Source of the DNA: Brachybacterium sillae
GTDB lineage: Bacteria > Actinomycetota > Actinomycetes > Actinomycetales > Dermabacteraceae
DNA length: 64,000 nt
Direction: 5' to 3'
NCBI RefSeq assembly: GCF_025028335.1
Contig: NZ_JAFEUW010000001.1
Location: 248,001 to 312,000 of the forward strand
Made by a program: the position numbers and the translations under genes. Positions 52,724 to 64,000 of the stretch are shown here, one piece after another (positions within the stretch are counted from its first letter, which is position 1; every line of letters starts with the position of its first letter). The notes below the pieces were generated by a model, which did no database searches, was not told where the DNA came from, and saw only the letters and a program-made list of their open reading frames with translations.

Positions 52724-53611
52724 ATGACTCTAGACCAGCGGTGGATCCGTCCCGACGGCCGCGCCCCTCTCGTCCCCGGTGAGCTCTCCCCCCGCCGCGC
52801 TGTTCCGGCGCGCATCGCCCGACCGGAGTACGTGGACCTCGATGAGGCGGTGTCGGATTCGGGTCCGCTGGTGCAGACCCCCGACGTGATCGAGCGGATG
52901 CGGGAGGCCTCTCGCGTGGCCGCCCTCGCCCTGCAGGCCGCCGGTGAGGCCGTGCGGCCCGGCGTGACCACCGACGCCCTCGATGCGATCGTCCACGAGG
53001 TGATCGTCGATCACGGCGCGTACCCCTCGACCCTCGGGTACCTGGGGTTCCCGAAGTCCTGCTGCACCAGCCTCAATGAGGTCGTCTGCCACGGCATCCC
53101 CGATTCCACGGTGATGCAGGAGGGTGACATCGTGAACATCGACGTCACCGCCTACCTGGACGGGGTGCACGGTGACACCAACGCCACGTTCACCGTGGGG
53201 GAGGTCGACCCCCGTCTCACGGAGCTGATCGACCGCACGCACGAGGCGATGATGCGCGGGATCCGCGCCGGCCGTCCCGGCCGCGAGGTCAATGTCATCG
53301 GCCGGGTGATCGAGAAGTACGTCGGGCGCTTCGGCTACGAATCGGTGCGGGACTTCACCGGCCACGGCATCGCCGAGGGCTTCCACAACGGCCTGATCGT
53401 CCCCCACTACGACGCGGCGCCGCTGTACGACGACGTGATCGAGCCCGGCATGACCTTCACGGTGGAGCCGATGATCACCCTCGGGTCGCAGGCGTGGGAG
53501 ATGTGGGACGACGGGTGGACGGTCGTCACCCGCGACCGCTCGATCTCCGCTCAGTTCGAGCACACGCTGCTGGTCACCGACGAGGGCTTCGAGCTGCTCA
53601 CCGAGCTCTGA
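52724..53611 (+). CDS. map: Methionine aminopeptidase, type I
   Basis: The enzyme removes the initiator Met from nascent proteins with two metal ions. The 295-residue protein has an N-terminal extension of about 40 residues with a PxxP-like stretch. The pita-bread fold contains [20 protein letters not shown], the metal ligands in [24 protein letters not shown], and Glu in TVEPM and QFEHT. The start follows a -10-like AACACT by 7 nt, so the mRNA may be leaderless. It is followed after 178 nt by ppgK. Confidence 0.95.
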   Translation: MTLDQRWIRPDGRAPLVPGELSPRRAVPARIARPEYVDLDEAVSDSGPLVQTPDVIERMREASRVAALALQAAGEAVRPGVTTDALDAIVHEVIVDHGAYPSTLGYLGFPKSCCTSLNEVVCHGIPDSTVMQEGDIVNIDVTAYLDGVHGDTNATFTVGEVDPRLTELIDRTHEAMMRGIRAGRPGREVNVIGRVIEKYVGRFGYESVRDFTGHGIAEGFHNGLIVPHYDAAPLYDDVIEPGMTFTVEPMITLGSQAWEMWDDGWTVVTRDRSISAQFEHTLLVTDEGFELLTEL

Positions 53612-53789
53612 GAGCTCAGGGACGCCCGGACCCGCCGCCCGCCGTCCCCGTGATTCCCCGCCTGTCAGACACCTCTGGGAGACTGACGGGCAGCACGGCC
53701 CCGGCCGCGTCCGGCGCTCACCCGCCCGCGGCCCAGGTCGGCATCGACCCCGCGCTCCCCCGGAGCGCCCCACCCCCGAGGAGGAACCT

Positions 53790-54725
53790 GTGACCATCGA
53801 GGCCTTCGGCATCGACATCGGCGGCAGCGGCATCAAGGGCGCGCCGGTCGACCTGGACCGCGGCGAGCTCGCCCACGACCGCCTGCGCATCCCCACCCCG
53901 CAGCCGTCCATTCCCGACGCCGTCGCGGACACCGTCGCCGAGCTGCTCGACGCCTTCCAGGTGGCCGAGGGCCTGCCCGTCGGCGTCACCTTCCCCGCCG
54001 TGATCCAGCACGGGGTGGCGAAGACCGCCTCGAACGTCGACAAGGCGTGGATCGACACCGACGTGGACGCCCTGCTCACCGAGCGCACCGGCCATGACGT
54101 GTTCGTGGTCAACGATGCCGACGCCGCGGGCATCGCGGAGATCACCTACGGCGCCGGCAAGGGCGTGCCCGGCATGGTGCTGGTGACCACCCTCGGCACC
54201 GGCGTCGGGACCGCCCTGTTCCAGGACGGACACCTGGTGCCGAACACCGAGCTCGGCCACATCCCGCTGCACGGTGCGGCGGCCGAGAAGTACATGGCCG
54301 ATTCCGCGCGGGAGCGCGACGACCTCGGCTGGGGAGAGTGGGCCGAGCGCCTGCAGGAGTACTACTCCCTGCTGGAGTTCCTGCTCTCCCCCGACCTGTT
54401 CATCGTCGGCGGCGGCGTCTCGAAGAAGCACGAGAAGTTCCTGCCGAAGCTCGACCTGCGCACCCCGATCGTGCCGGCGCAGCTGCGCAACGAGGCCGGC
54501 ATCATCGGCGCGGCCGCCCTCGCCCACCGCAACGGCGAGCAGGCGGCGTCGGCCTCCCGCAAGGAGTCGACGGCCGCGGAGAAGGCGGCCCGGTCCGCGG
54601 AGGACGAGGCGCGCACCTCCGGCGTGAAGACCTCCTCGAAGGGCTCCGGCACGGGCAAGGACAGCGGCACACGCGGTGCCACGAAGGGCGGGAAGACGTC
54701 CAAGGGGTCCGCGAAGCGCAAGTGA
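53790..54725 (+). CDS. ppgK: Polyphosphate glucokinase
   Basis: PpgK phosphorylates glucose with polyphosphate or ATP. The 311-residue ROK-family protein has the phosphate loop [11 protein letters not shown], the catalytic Asp region [23 protein letters not shown] and the ELGHIPLHG motif. The catalytic domain ends near 250. The remaining 60 residues are Ser/Lys/Thr-rich ([13 protein letters not shown] and similar), disordered and basic, possibly to hold the anionic polyphosphate. It starts at GTG 53,790 behind GAGGAA. Confidence 0.95.
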   Translation: MTIEAFGIDIGGSGIKGAPVDLDRGELAHDRLRIPTPQPSIPDAVADTVAELLDAFQVAEGLPVGVTFPAVIQHGVAKTASNVDKAWIDTDVDALLTERTGHDVFVVNDADAAGIAEITYGAGKGVPGMVLVTTLGTGVGTALFQDGHLVPNTELGHIPLHGAAAEKYMADSARERDDLGWGEWAERLQEYYSLLEFLLSPDLFIVGGGVSKKHEKFLPKLDLRTPIVPAQLRNEAGIIGAAALAHRNGEQAASASRKESTAAEKAARSAEDEARTSGVKTSSKGSGTGKDSGTRGATKGGKTSKGSAKRK

Positions 54726-54745
54726 CCCGCCAGACCCGGGTCATG

Positions 54746-54785
54746 CGCCGGGGCGGGCTCGCCGTGATGGCGGCCCGCCCCGGCG
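54746..54785. terminator. Hairpin terminator between ppgK and rnpB
   Basis: CGCCGGGGCGGGC (54,746-54,758) pairs with GCCCGCCCCGGCG (54,773-54,785). It lies between convergent ppgK and rnpB and directly follows the 3' end of the RNase P RNA. Confidence 0.8.
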
Positions 54786-54788
54786 TGA

Positions 54789-55137
54789 GGGCCAGTCGGC
54801 CTGTAAGCCGGGTTCTGTGATCGGCAGTCATCCCTCTCGGGTCGCCGTTGCCGACGACCTCCAGCGGTCCACCCGGGGACTCGGACCGGCGCCCTCGAAC
54901 GTCCCCTGTCTGACCTTGCTCCCGGTGGGGTTTACCGTGCCGACCCCGTCACCGGGGCCGCGGTGGTCTCTTACACCACCCTTTCACCCTTACCGGCGTC
55001 GAGACGCCGGCGGTCTGCTCTCTGTGGCACTGTCCCGCGGATCACTCCGGGTGGGCGTTACCCACCACCGTGCCGGATGGAGCCCGGACTTTCCTCGGCT
55101 TCGCTGAGCGAAGACGCGACTGCCCGGCCGACTGGCC
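54789..55137 (-). ncRNA. rnpB: RNase P RNA, bacterial type A
   Basis: RNase P RNA is the catalytic part of the enzyme that trims tRNA 5' ends. The minus strand shows the universal P4 strands GAGGAAAGTCCGGGCTCC near the 5' side and ACAGAACCCGGCTTACAG near the 3' end. It also has AAGGGTGAAAGGGTGG and GGTAAACCCC. The termini pair perfectly over 13 bases as helix P1 (GGGCCAGTCGGCC with GGCCGACTGGCCC), which sets the limits. A -10-like TAGGAT lies at 55,143-55,148, six bases before the inferred 5' end. Confidence 0.96.
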
Positions 55138-55186
55138 CCCGTATCCTACGTCCTCCCCGTCCCACCTGCCCCTGTCGAGGTGACTC

Positions 55187-55923
55187 GTGTTCCTGCTGCT
55201 GCCCCCGTCCGAGACGAAGACCCGGCCAACCGAAGGCGATCCGCTCGACCTCGACACCCTCACCCATCCGGAGCTCACCACAGCCCGCCGCACCGTGCTG
55301 CGGGCGGCGGAGCGCACCGCCTGCGGACGGGACGCCGCCGAGCGGCTCAAGGCGCCCGCCTCCGCCCCGGACCTCGTGGAGCGGATGCGTCAGCTCACGG
55401 CCGAACCCGCGGCGCCTGCTCTGCAGGTGTACTCGGGGTGCTGTTCGACGCGCTCGGTGAGGCGACCGCCACCGATGACCGGCAGGTGCTCATCACCTCG
55501 GCGCTGCTGGGTGTCGTCGCGGCCGGCGACCGCATCCCCGCCTACCGGCTGTCCGCGGGGTCGGATCTCCACCGGCTGGGGCAGGTCGGGCCGTGGTGGC
55601 GGCCGCATCTGGCGCCGCTCGGGGCGCAGATCTCCGCCTCGGGACGTCTGGTGGTCGATGCCCGCTCGGGGGCCTATCGCTCGATGATGCCGGTGGCGGG
55701 GGCGATCCGGGTGGATGCGGTGGTGGAACGCGGCGGCCGGCGGCAGGTCGTCTCCCACGACGCCAAGCGCTACCGGGGGCTGCTGGGGCGCGCCCTGCTC
55801 ACCGCGGAGACGGCACCGACCACGCCCACACAGCTGCGGCAGCTCGCGGCGGATCTGCTGGGGCCGGGGTTGGAGGCGGAGCTCGACGGCCAGGTCCTGG
55901 TGCTGGTGGACCGCCGGGACTGA
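55187..55923 (+). pseudogene. yaaA: Peroxide stress protein YaaA (DUF328), frame broken by one base
   Basis: YaaA proteins limit free iron and DNA damage during peroxide stress. The frame from GTG 55,187 begins FLLLPPSETKTRP, the family's start, and runs to LQVYSG. There the sequence TCGGGGTG (G run at 55,435-55,438) lacks one G. The family continues in the next frame with VLFDALG, GDRIPAYRLSAGSDL and the SHDAKRYRG motif to TGA 55,923. With one added G the gene is exactly 246 codons. All recognisable family motifs are otherwise intact, so a sequencing error is quite possible. Confidence 0.85.
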
Positions 55924-55961
55924 GCACGACGGCCTGCGGTCAGGGCCGTCCCGGCGCCGGG

Positions 55962-56809
55962 TCAGGCGGGGTGGGTGCCCTCGGCGCCGGTCCACACGTC
56001 GGTGCGATGCTCGTCGATCCGCACCTGCAGGTCCCAGTCGCGCAGCGCCGCCTGCGCCAAGAGCAGCTCGCGCAGCGGGACGAGCCACAGGCTCTCCGAG
56101 GCGTAGTGCGGCAGATCCAGCAGCGCGGGCACGGCGGCCGGATCCGCGGCGGCCTCGATGTGTTCCAGGGCCGGATGGTGCCGCAGGTCGGAGGTGACGA
56201 TCACGTCGGCACCGGCGCGGGTGGCGGCCTCCAGGAAGGAATCCCCGGCGCCCGGGCACGCGACCACGCGCTGCACCTGGCGGTCGGGATCACCGGTGAA
56301 CCGCACCCCCTGCACGGTGGCGGGCACCGCGGCGGCCAGACGGCGGGCGAGCTCGCGCACGCTCAGCGGGGCCTCGAGGACGCCGATCACCCCGGCGCCG
56401 AACAACCCGTCCTCGGTCTGGCGCGGCGGCTCCAGCGGTTCCCGGCCGGTCAGGCCGAGGGCGTCGGCGAGGGCGACACCGGTGCCGGTGAGCGCCCGGT
56501 CAGCGTTGGTGTGCCCGCACCACAGGGCGGTGCCGGAGCGGATCAGCGAGGTGACCACCGCACCCTTGCCGGTGTCGGTCGGCAGAGCGTGGACGCCGCG
56601 CAGCAGCAGCGGATGGTGCGTGATGAGCAGGTCGTCGTCGGCGGCGGCGCGGGCCACCGCGAGCGTCGGGTCGACCGCCAGGGCGATGCGCCTCACGGGC
56701 GCGTCGGCCTCCCCTACGATCAGGCCCACGCGGTCCCAGTCCTCCGCCCAGTGCAGCGGATAGGTCTCCTCCAGCAGCGTGCGTACCTGCGCGAGCGTCG
56801 GCGTGGTGC

Positions 56810-56813
<4 letters not shown>
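55962..56813 (-). CDS. Nif3-like dinuclear metal centre protein
   Basis: The 283-residue protein belongs to the Nif3/DUF34 family (toroidal hexamer, two-metal site). It has DRVGLIVGE, the metal ligands in LLITHHPLLLRG, WCGHTNAD and the C-terminal DVIVTSDLRHH. Some relatives act on nucleotides or as GTP cyclohydrolase-like enzymes, so the substrate is open. The ATG 56,813 overlaps the sufU stop (ATGA), which rules out the longer frame. It is co-transcribed with sufS and sufU. Confidence 0.9.
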
Positions 56814-59895
<3,082 letters not shown>

Positions 59896-60783
59896 CCGCC
59901 ATCACGTTCGCCCCGGAGATCAGCAGCAGCCCGGCGACGTCCACCGGCGAGAGCCGCTCCCCCAGCACCAGCGCTCCCGCCAGAGCCGCGCACGCCGGGT
60001 GCACACTCATCAGCAGCGACACCAGCCCCAGCGGCAGGATGCGCAGCACGATCACATCCAGGGCGTACGGCACGGCGGAGGTCAACAGGCCCGCCGCGAC
60101 GGCGAAACCCACAGCAGATGCCGTCACGCGGGTGGCATCCAGGGTGAGCAGCACGATCGGCGTGAGCACCAGCACCGAGGTCAGGGCCGCCACCGCCGAC
60201 GGGGCCAGCCCGGTGAGGCGCCGTCCGGCGGCGCGGGAGAGCGCCAGGTAGGCGGCCCAGCTGCTCGCGGCGAGCAGCGCGAAGCCGGTGCCCAGCCAGG
60301 TGGCCGAACCGGAGGGGCCGGTGACGCACAGCATGCCGACCAGACCCATCAGGGCACATACGAGGCCGAGCCGGGAGCGGGTGGCGAGCACCGACAGAGC
60401 CAGCGGCCCCAGGAACTCCACGGTGACAGCGAGGCCGACGCCCATCTCCCGGATCGCCGCATAGATCGCGGCGTTCATTGCCATCAGCGGCACCGCGAGG
60501 GCCACACCCCACAGCGGGTCGCGCGTGCCCGCGGCACGCAGCGACCGATGAGCCAACGGAACATGGATCACGGCCATGACCAGTTGCCGCACGAGGACCA
60601 CGGCGGCGATCCCGAGGGCCGGCAGGGCGAGCGCCGCGAAGGAGGCACCGAGCTGGGCTGTCGCCGCTCCGATCGTCACCAGCGAGATCCCGAGAGCACT
60701 CTGGCGCGCGGTGAGTTCGGAGGAGGCGTTCGGGGGCACGGCCTTACCCTAGGGGGACCGTCCCCCATGCGAGGAGTCCGTCC

Positions 60784-61008
60784 GTGAACACCCTGCTGAT
60801 GACCCTGTTCGCCGTGTCCCTGGTCGGCTCGGTGGCGATGGTGATCCTGATGATGGTCCGCGGCGGATGGAACCGGGGCGAGGACGGCCTGGCGCCCGAC
60901 GGTACGACGCTGCCGCCCGACCACAACCGTCGCATGGCCATGAACTGGGCGCTCGCCGGAGTGATCCTGGTGACCGTGGTGCTGGGGCTGGGTCTGCTGT
61001 TCCTGTGA
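60784..61008 (+). CDS. Small two-helix membrane protein
   Basis: The 74-residue product starts at GTG 60,784 with GAGGAG as ribosome binding site. Two membrane helices (LLMTLFAVSLVGSVAMVIL near 4-24, ALAGVILVTVVLGLGLLFL near 56-74) flank a charged loop (RGGWNRGEDG to PDHNRR). The shape recalls HIG1-domain respiratory supercomplex factors, but the sequence match is too weak to name it. It is divergent from the EamA gene. Confidence 0.7.
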   Translation: MNTLLMTLFAVSLVGSVAMVILMMVRGGWNRGEDGLAPDGTTLPPDHNRRMAMNWALAGVILVTVVLGLGLLFL

Positions 61009-61096
61009 ACCAGGAGCCCATGCCCGCATCGTGGATGCGGCTGCCGGAGATCCGCACAGACGGCACATCGCCGCAGGTCACATCCTCTGCGAAGGG

Positions 61097-61170
61097 TGGG
61101 TCGTGAGGGGCTCGAACCCCCGACCTCCTGGGTGTAAACCAGGCGCTCTGACCAACTGAGCTAACGACCC
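61097..61170 (-). tRNA. tRNA-Val (TAC)
   Basis: The minus strand folds as a class I tRNA: acceptor GGGTCGT with ACGACCC and discriminator A, D arm GCTCAGTTGGTCAGAGC, anticodon arm CCTGG-TTTACAC-CCAGG with anticodon TAC, and T arm GGTTCGAGCC. The CCA end is not encoded (CCC follows). Confidence 0.96.
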
Positions 61171-61241
61171 GTGGCCCACCGCGGCACGGTCCGATCGGCG
61201 GACGGTGCGGCAGGTGGTGCGGTGACTGGGCGTGATGCCGC

Positions 61242-61658
61242 TCAGCCGTTGCGGGCGGCCAGGCGCGTGCCCGACCAGGTGCCCGGCAGGCTCACCGTCG
61301 TGGTGGTGCGCATGCCCGCGAGGCTCGCCGCCTCCTGGATCTCCGCAGGATCCACGTGGCCGTCACGGCCGGCCTTCGGGGTGAGCAACCACACCTGGCC
61401 GCCCTCCACCAGTGTGGTGAGGGAGTCGACGAGGGCGTCGGTCAGATCACCATCACCCTCGCGCCACCACAGCAGCACGGCGTCGACGATCCCCTGAAAG
61501 TCCTCGTCCTCGAGGTCAGCGTCGAGCGCATCCTCGATGGCGTCCCGCAGGTCCAGATCGACGTCGTCGTCGTAGCCGATCTCCAGCACCGTCTGACCGG
61601 TTCGGAAGCCCAGCGCATCCGCAGGGCCCTGCGAGACCGATTCCGTGGTCGACGCCAC
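61242..61658 (-). CDS. DUF3052 family protein
   Basis: The 138-residue acidic protein is of the DUF3052 family, regularly divergent from aceE in actinobacteria. It has ALGFRTGQTVLEIGYDDDVD, a very acidic middle, VDAVLLWWREGDGDL and a C-terminal half (VWLLTPKAGRDGHVDPAEIQ) like rossmann-type folds. The GTG start has AAGGAG. The function is unknown. The 226-base gap to aceE holds both promoters. Confidence 0.9.
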   Translation of the reverse strand: MASTTESVSQGPADALGFRTGQTVLEIGYDDDVDLDLRDAIEDALDADLEDEDFQGIVDAVLLWWREGDGDLTDALVDSLTTLVEGGQVWLLTPKAGRDGHVDPAEIQEAASLAGMRTTTTVSLPGTWSGTRLAARNG

Positions 61659-61884
61659 GCGTGCACTCCTTCTCCGTGGGGGGTGGGTCCGACGGCAGTT
61701 TATCCACCCGTGTCGGGCGTGTCACACGCACAGGGACGACCCCGGAGACCCCCCTCTCGTGTGTCGGATGGCGGCGGTAGGCTGAGCCGCGCCACGCGCA
61801 CACGCATCTGCCGTCGGGCCGCCTCGTCGACCCGCGCACGCGGTGCCGCGGCGTCCGACAGCTCCCACCTGAGAGAAGGACAAC

Positions 61885-64000
61885 GTGACCGCCTCCGACA
61901 CCCCGCGTCCGATCGGCATCAACCTGCCCAGCTATGCGCAGGATCCCGATCCCGAGGAGACCCGCGAGTGGCTCGATTCGTTCGATGCCCTCCTGGAGAA
62001 CCGCGGTGAGGAACGCGCGACCGAGATCGTCCAGAGCGTGCTGCAGCAGGCCCGCCGCCGTCATCTCGAGCTTCCGGACTCGCTGACCACCGATTACGTC
62101 AACACCATCCCGGTGGAGGACCAGCCCGAGTACCCGGGCGACCTCGCCCTGGAGAAGGAGATCCGCAACGCGATCCGCTGGAACGCCGCGATGCTGGTGC
62201 ACCGCGCGCAGCGTCCCGGTGTCGGCGTCGGCGGGCACCTCTCCAGTTATGCCTCGATCGCCTCGATGTACGAGGTCGGCTTCAACCACTTCTTCCGCGG
62301 CCGCGACCACGCCGGCGGCGGTGACCACGTCTTCTTCCAGGGCCACGCCTCCCCCGGCATCTACGCCCGCGCCTTCCTGCTGGGGCGTCTGACCCAGGAG
62401 GACCTCGACGGCTTCCGTCAGGAGGTCTCCAGCGAGAACGGCATGCCGTCCTACCCGCATCCGCGCTCCATGCCGGACTTCTGGGAGTTCCCGACGGTGT
62501 CCATGGGCATCGGCCCGGTCAACGCGATCGAGCAGGCCAGCTTCGACCGCTACCTGCTCAACCGTGGCCTGAAGGACACCTCCCAGCAGCACACCTGGGC
62601 GTTCCTCGGCGACGGTGAGATGGACGAGGTCGAGTCCCGCGGCGCACTGCACATCGCCGCGAAGGAGCACCTGGACAACCTCACCTTCGTCGTGAACTGC
62701 AACCTGCAGCGTCTGGACGGCCCGGTGCGCGGCAACGGCAAGATCATCCAGGAGCTGGAGGCGCAGTTCCGCGGCGCCGGCTGGAACGTCATCAAGGTGA
62801 TCTGGGGCGGGGGCTGGGATCCGCTGTTCGCGAAGGACGACGAGGGTGCCCTGGTCGACCTCATGAACGCCACCCCCGACGGCGACTTCCAGACCTACCG
62901 CGCCGAGGACGGCGGCTTCATCCGGGACAACTTCTTCGGCCGTGATCCGCGGACCAAGGCGATGGTCGAAGACATGTCCGACGACGACATCTGGTGGAAG
63001 CTCAACCGCGGTGGCCACGACACCCGGAAGATCTACGCGGCCTACAAGGCGGCGATGGAGCACAAGGGCCGCCCCACCGTGATCCTGGTGCAGACCATCA
63101 AGGGCTACCGCCTGGGGAAGAACTTCGCCGGTCGCAACGCGACCCACCAGATGAAGAAGTTCACCCTCGACGACATCAAGGCCCTGCGCGACACGCTGCA
63201 GATCCCGATCTCCGACGAGCAGCTCGACAGCCTGGACAGCGTCTACGACGCGCCGCTGTACGTGCCGGATGAGAACTCCGAGGCGATGAAGTACTTCCGG
63301 GCCCGCCGCGAGGAGCTCGGCGGCCCGGTGCCCAGCCGCCACCCGGATCGGGCGCAGGCCCTCGAGCTGCCCGACGAGAAGGCCTACGCGATCGCGAAGA
63401 AGGGCTCCGGCAAGCAGGAGATCGCCACCACCATGGCGCTCGTGCGGCTGCTGAAGGACCTCATGCGGGACAAGAACATCGGCAAGCACTGGGTGCCGAT
63501 CATCCCCGACGAGGCCCGCACCTTCGGCATGGACTCCCTGTTCCCGACGCTGAAGATCTACAACCCCGACGGGCAGAACTATCTGTCGGTGGACCGCGAC
63601 CTGCTGCTGGCGTACAAGGAGTCGCAGCAGGGGCAGATCAAGCACATGGGCATCAACGAGATCAGCTCGACCTCCGCGTTCACCGCGGCGGGCACCTCGT
63701 ACGCCACCCACGGCCTGCCGATGATCCCGCTGTACATCTTCTACTCGATGTTCGGGTTCCAGCGCACCGGTGACTTCTTCTGGGCCGCCGGTGACCAGCT
63801 CGCCCGCGGTTTCGTGATCGGTGCGACCGCCGGCAAGACCACGCTCGCCGGTGAGGGCCTGCAGCACATGGACGGGCACTCCCCCGTCCTGGCCGCCACC
63901 AACCCGGCCGCCGTGATCTACGACCCGGCCTACGGGTACGAGATCGGGCACATCATGCGCGATGGTCTGCAGCGGATGTACGGCCAGAACGAGAGCCGCG
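61885..64000 (+). CDS. aceE: Pyruvate dehydrogenase E1, homodimeric type, 5' part
   Basis: AceE decarboxylates pyruvate with thiamine diphosphate and acetylates the lipoyl group of E2. The start is GTG 61,885 with GAGAGAAGGA upstream. The visible 705 residues include [38 protein letters not shown] and the cofactor motif beginning GDGEMDE near 241 and ending at [11 protein letters not shown] near 270. The second domain holds [14 protein letters not shown] and [16 protein letters not shown]. Family length is about 910-920 residues, so roughly 210 are beyond the window. No E2 gene is seen nearby; SucB with LpdA from this window is the probable partner. Confidence 0.97.
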   Translation, partial: MTASDTPRPIGINLPSYAQDPDPEETREWLDSFDALLENRGEERATEIVQSVLQQARRRHLELPDSLTTDYVNTIPVEDQPEYPGDLALEKEIRNAIRWNAAMLVHRAQRPGVGVGGHLSSYASIASMYEVGFNHFFRGRDHAGGGDHVFFQGHASPGIYARAFLLGRLTQEDLDGFRQEVSSENGMPSYPHPRSMPDFWEFPTVSMGIGPVNAIEQASFDRYLLNRGLKDTSQQHTWAFLGDGEMDEVESRGALHIAAKEHLDNLTFVVNCNLQRLDGPVRGNGKIIQELEAQFRGAGWNVIKVIWGGGWDPLFAKDDEGALVDLMNATPDGDFQTYRAEDGGFIRDNFFGRDPRTKAMVEDMSDDDIWWKLNRGGHDTRKIYAAYKAAMEHKGRPTVILVQTIKGYRLGKNFAGRNATHQMKKFTLDDIKALRDTLQIPISDEQLDSLDSVYDAPLYVPDENSEAMKYFRARREELGGPVPSRHPDRAQALELPDEKAYAIAKKGSGKQEIATTMALVRLLKDLMRDKNIGKHWVPIIPDEARTFGMDSLFPTLKIYNPDGQNYLSVDRDLLLAYKESQQGQIKHMGINEISSTSAFTAAGTSYATHGLPMIPLYIFYSMFGFQRTGDFFWAAGDQLARGFVIGATAGKTTLAGEGLQHMDGHSPVLAATNPAAVIYDPAYGYEIGHIMRDGLQRMYGQNESR

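Overview
The window is high-GC DNA from an actinobacterium. Evidence for this includes GTG starts, leaderless promoters, a lipA/lipB/lpdA/sucB block next to a glutamine synthetase cluster, DUF4191 and DUF3052 genes, and a homodimeric aceE. The order rpsD-alaS-ruvX-mltG-aroE and a SUF locus fit the Micrococcales, perhaps a Brachybacterium-like genus. The genus is an inference from gene content; nothing in the window proves it.

Region 1 (1 to about 18,200) is an accessory island whose inner edge lies against a tRNA-Leu gene. Its first part (1-11,550, all on the minus strand) is a defence cluster. In transcription order it holds hsdM, hsdS and hsdR (a complete Type I restriction-modification system), a 1,111-residue SF1 helicase, a DUF262 (GmrS-like) gene with a likely one-base lesion, and the first codons of a further gene. 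A 66-bp direct repeat with a codon-like divergence pattern flanks the helicase gene. The second part (11,872-17,565) is a pile of insertion sequences. It holds an ISL3-family transposase fused in frame to the C-terminus of an IS5-family one, pieces of two IS3-family elements, an ISL3 end fragment and one intact ISL3 element. Trapped among them is a low-GC relic: the last 60 codons of what looks like a polymorphic toxin, followed by a probable immunity gene. An HXXEE membrane protein gene closes the island.

Region 2 (18,222-41,600) is conserved chromosome. It carries tRNA-Leu, trmL, a secreted S8 protease with a frameshift in its leader, the run aroE-mltG-ruvX-alaS-rpsD, and an operon of two small membrane proteins, pyrD and rarA. 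After these come pepA, lpdA, sucB with two lipoyl domains, a pseudokinase-like membrane protein, lipB, lipA and a DUF4191 protein. lpdA and sucB supply E3 and E2 of 2-oxoacid dehydrogenase complexes, and lipB and lipA make their lipoyl cofactor.

Region 3 (41,600-64,000) begins with nitrogen assimilation: glnA1 with GlnR-like boxes upstream, glnE and glnA2. A two-component pair with a shortened kinase and a PD-(D/E)XK-like gene sit between them. Then follow a lipoprotein, panB, map, ppgK, rnpB, yaaA (frameshifted), a Nif3-like gene, sufU-sufS, two transporters overlapping tail to tail, a small membrane protein, tRNA-Val, DUF3052 and the 5' part of aceE.

Three separate genes (DUF262, S8 protease, yaaA) would each be restored by exactly one extra base in or beside a G or C run. 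Sequencing or assembly error is therefore as likely as real mutation.
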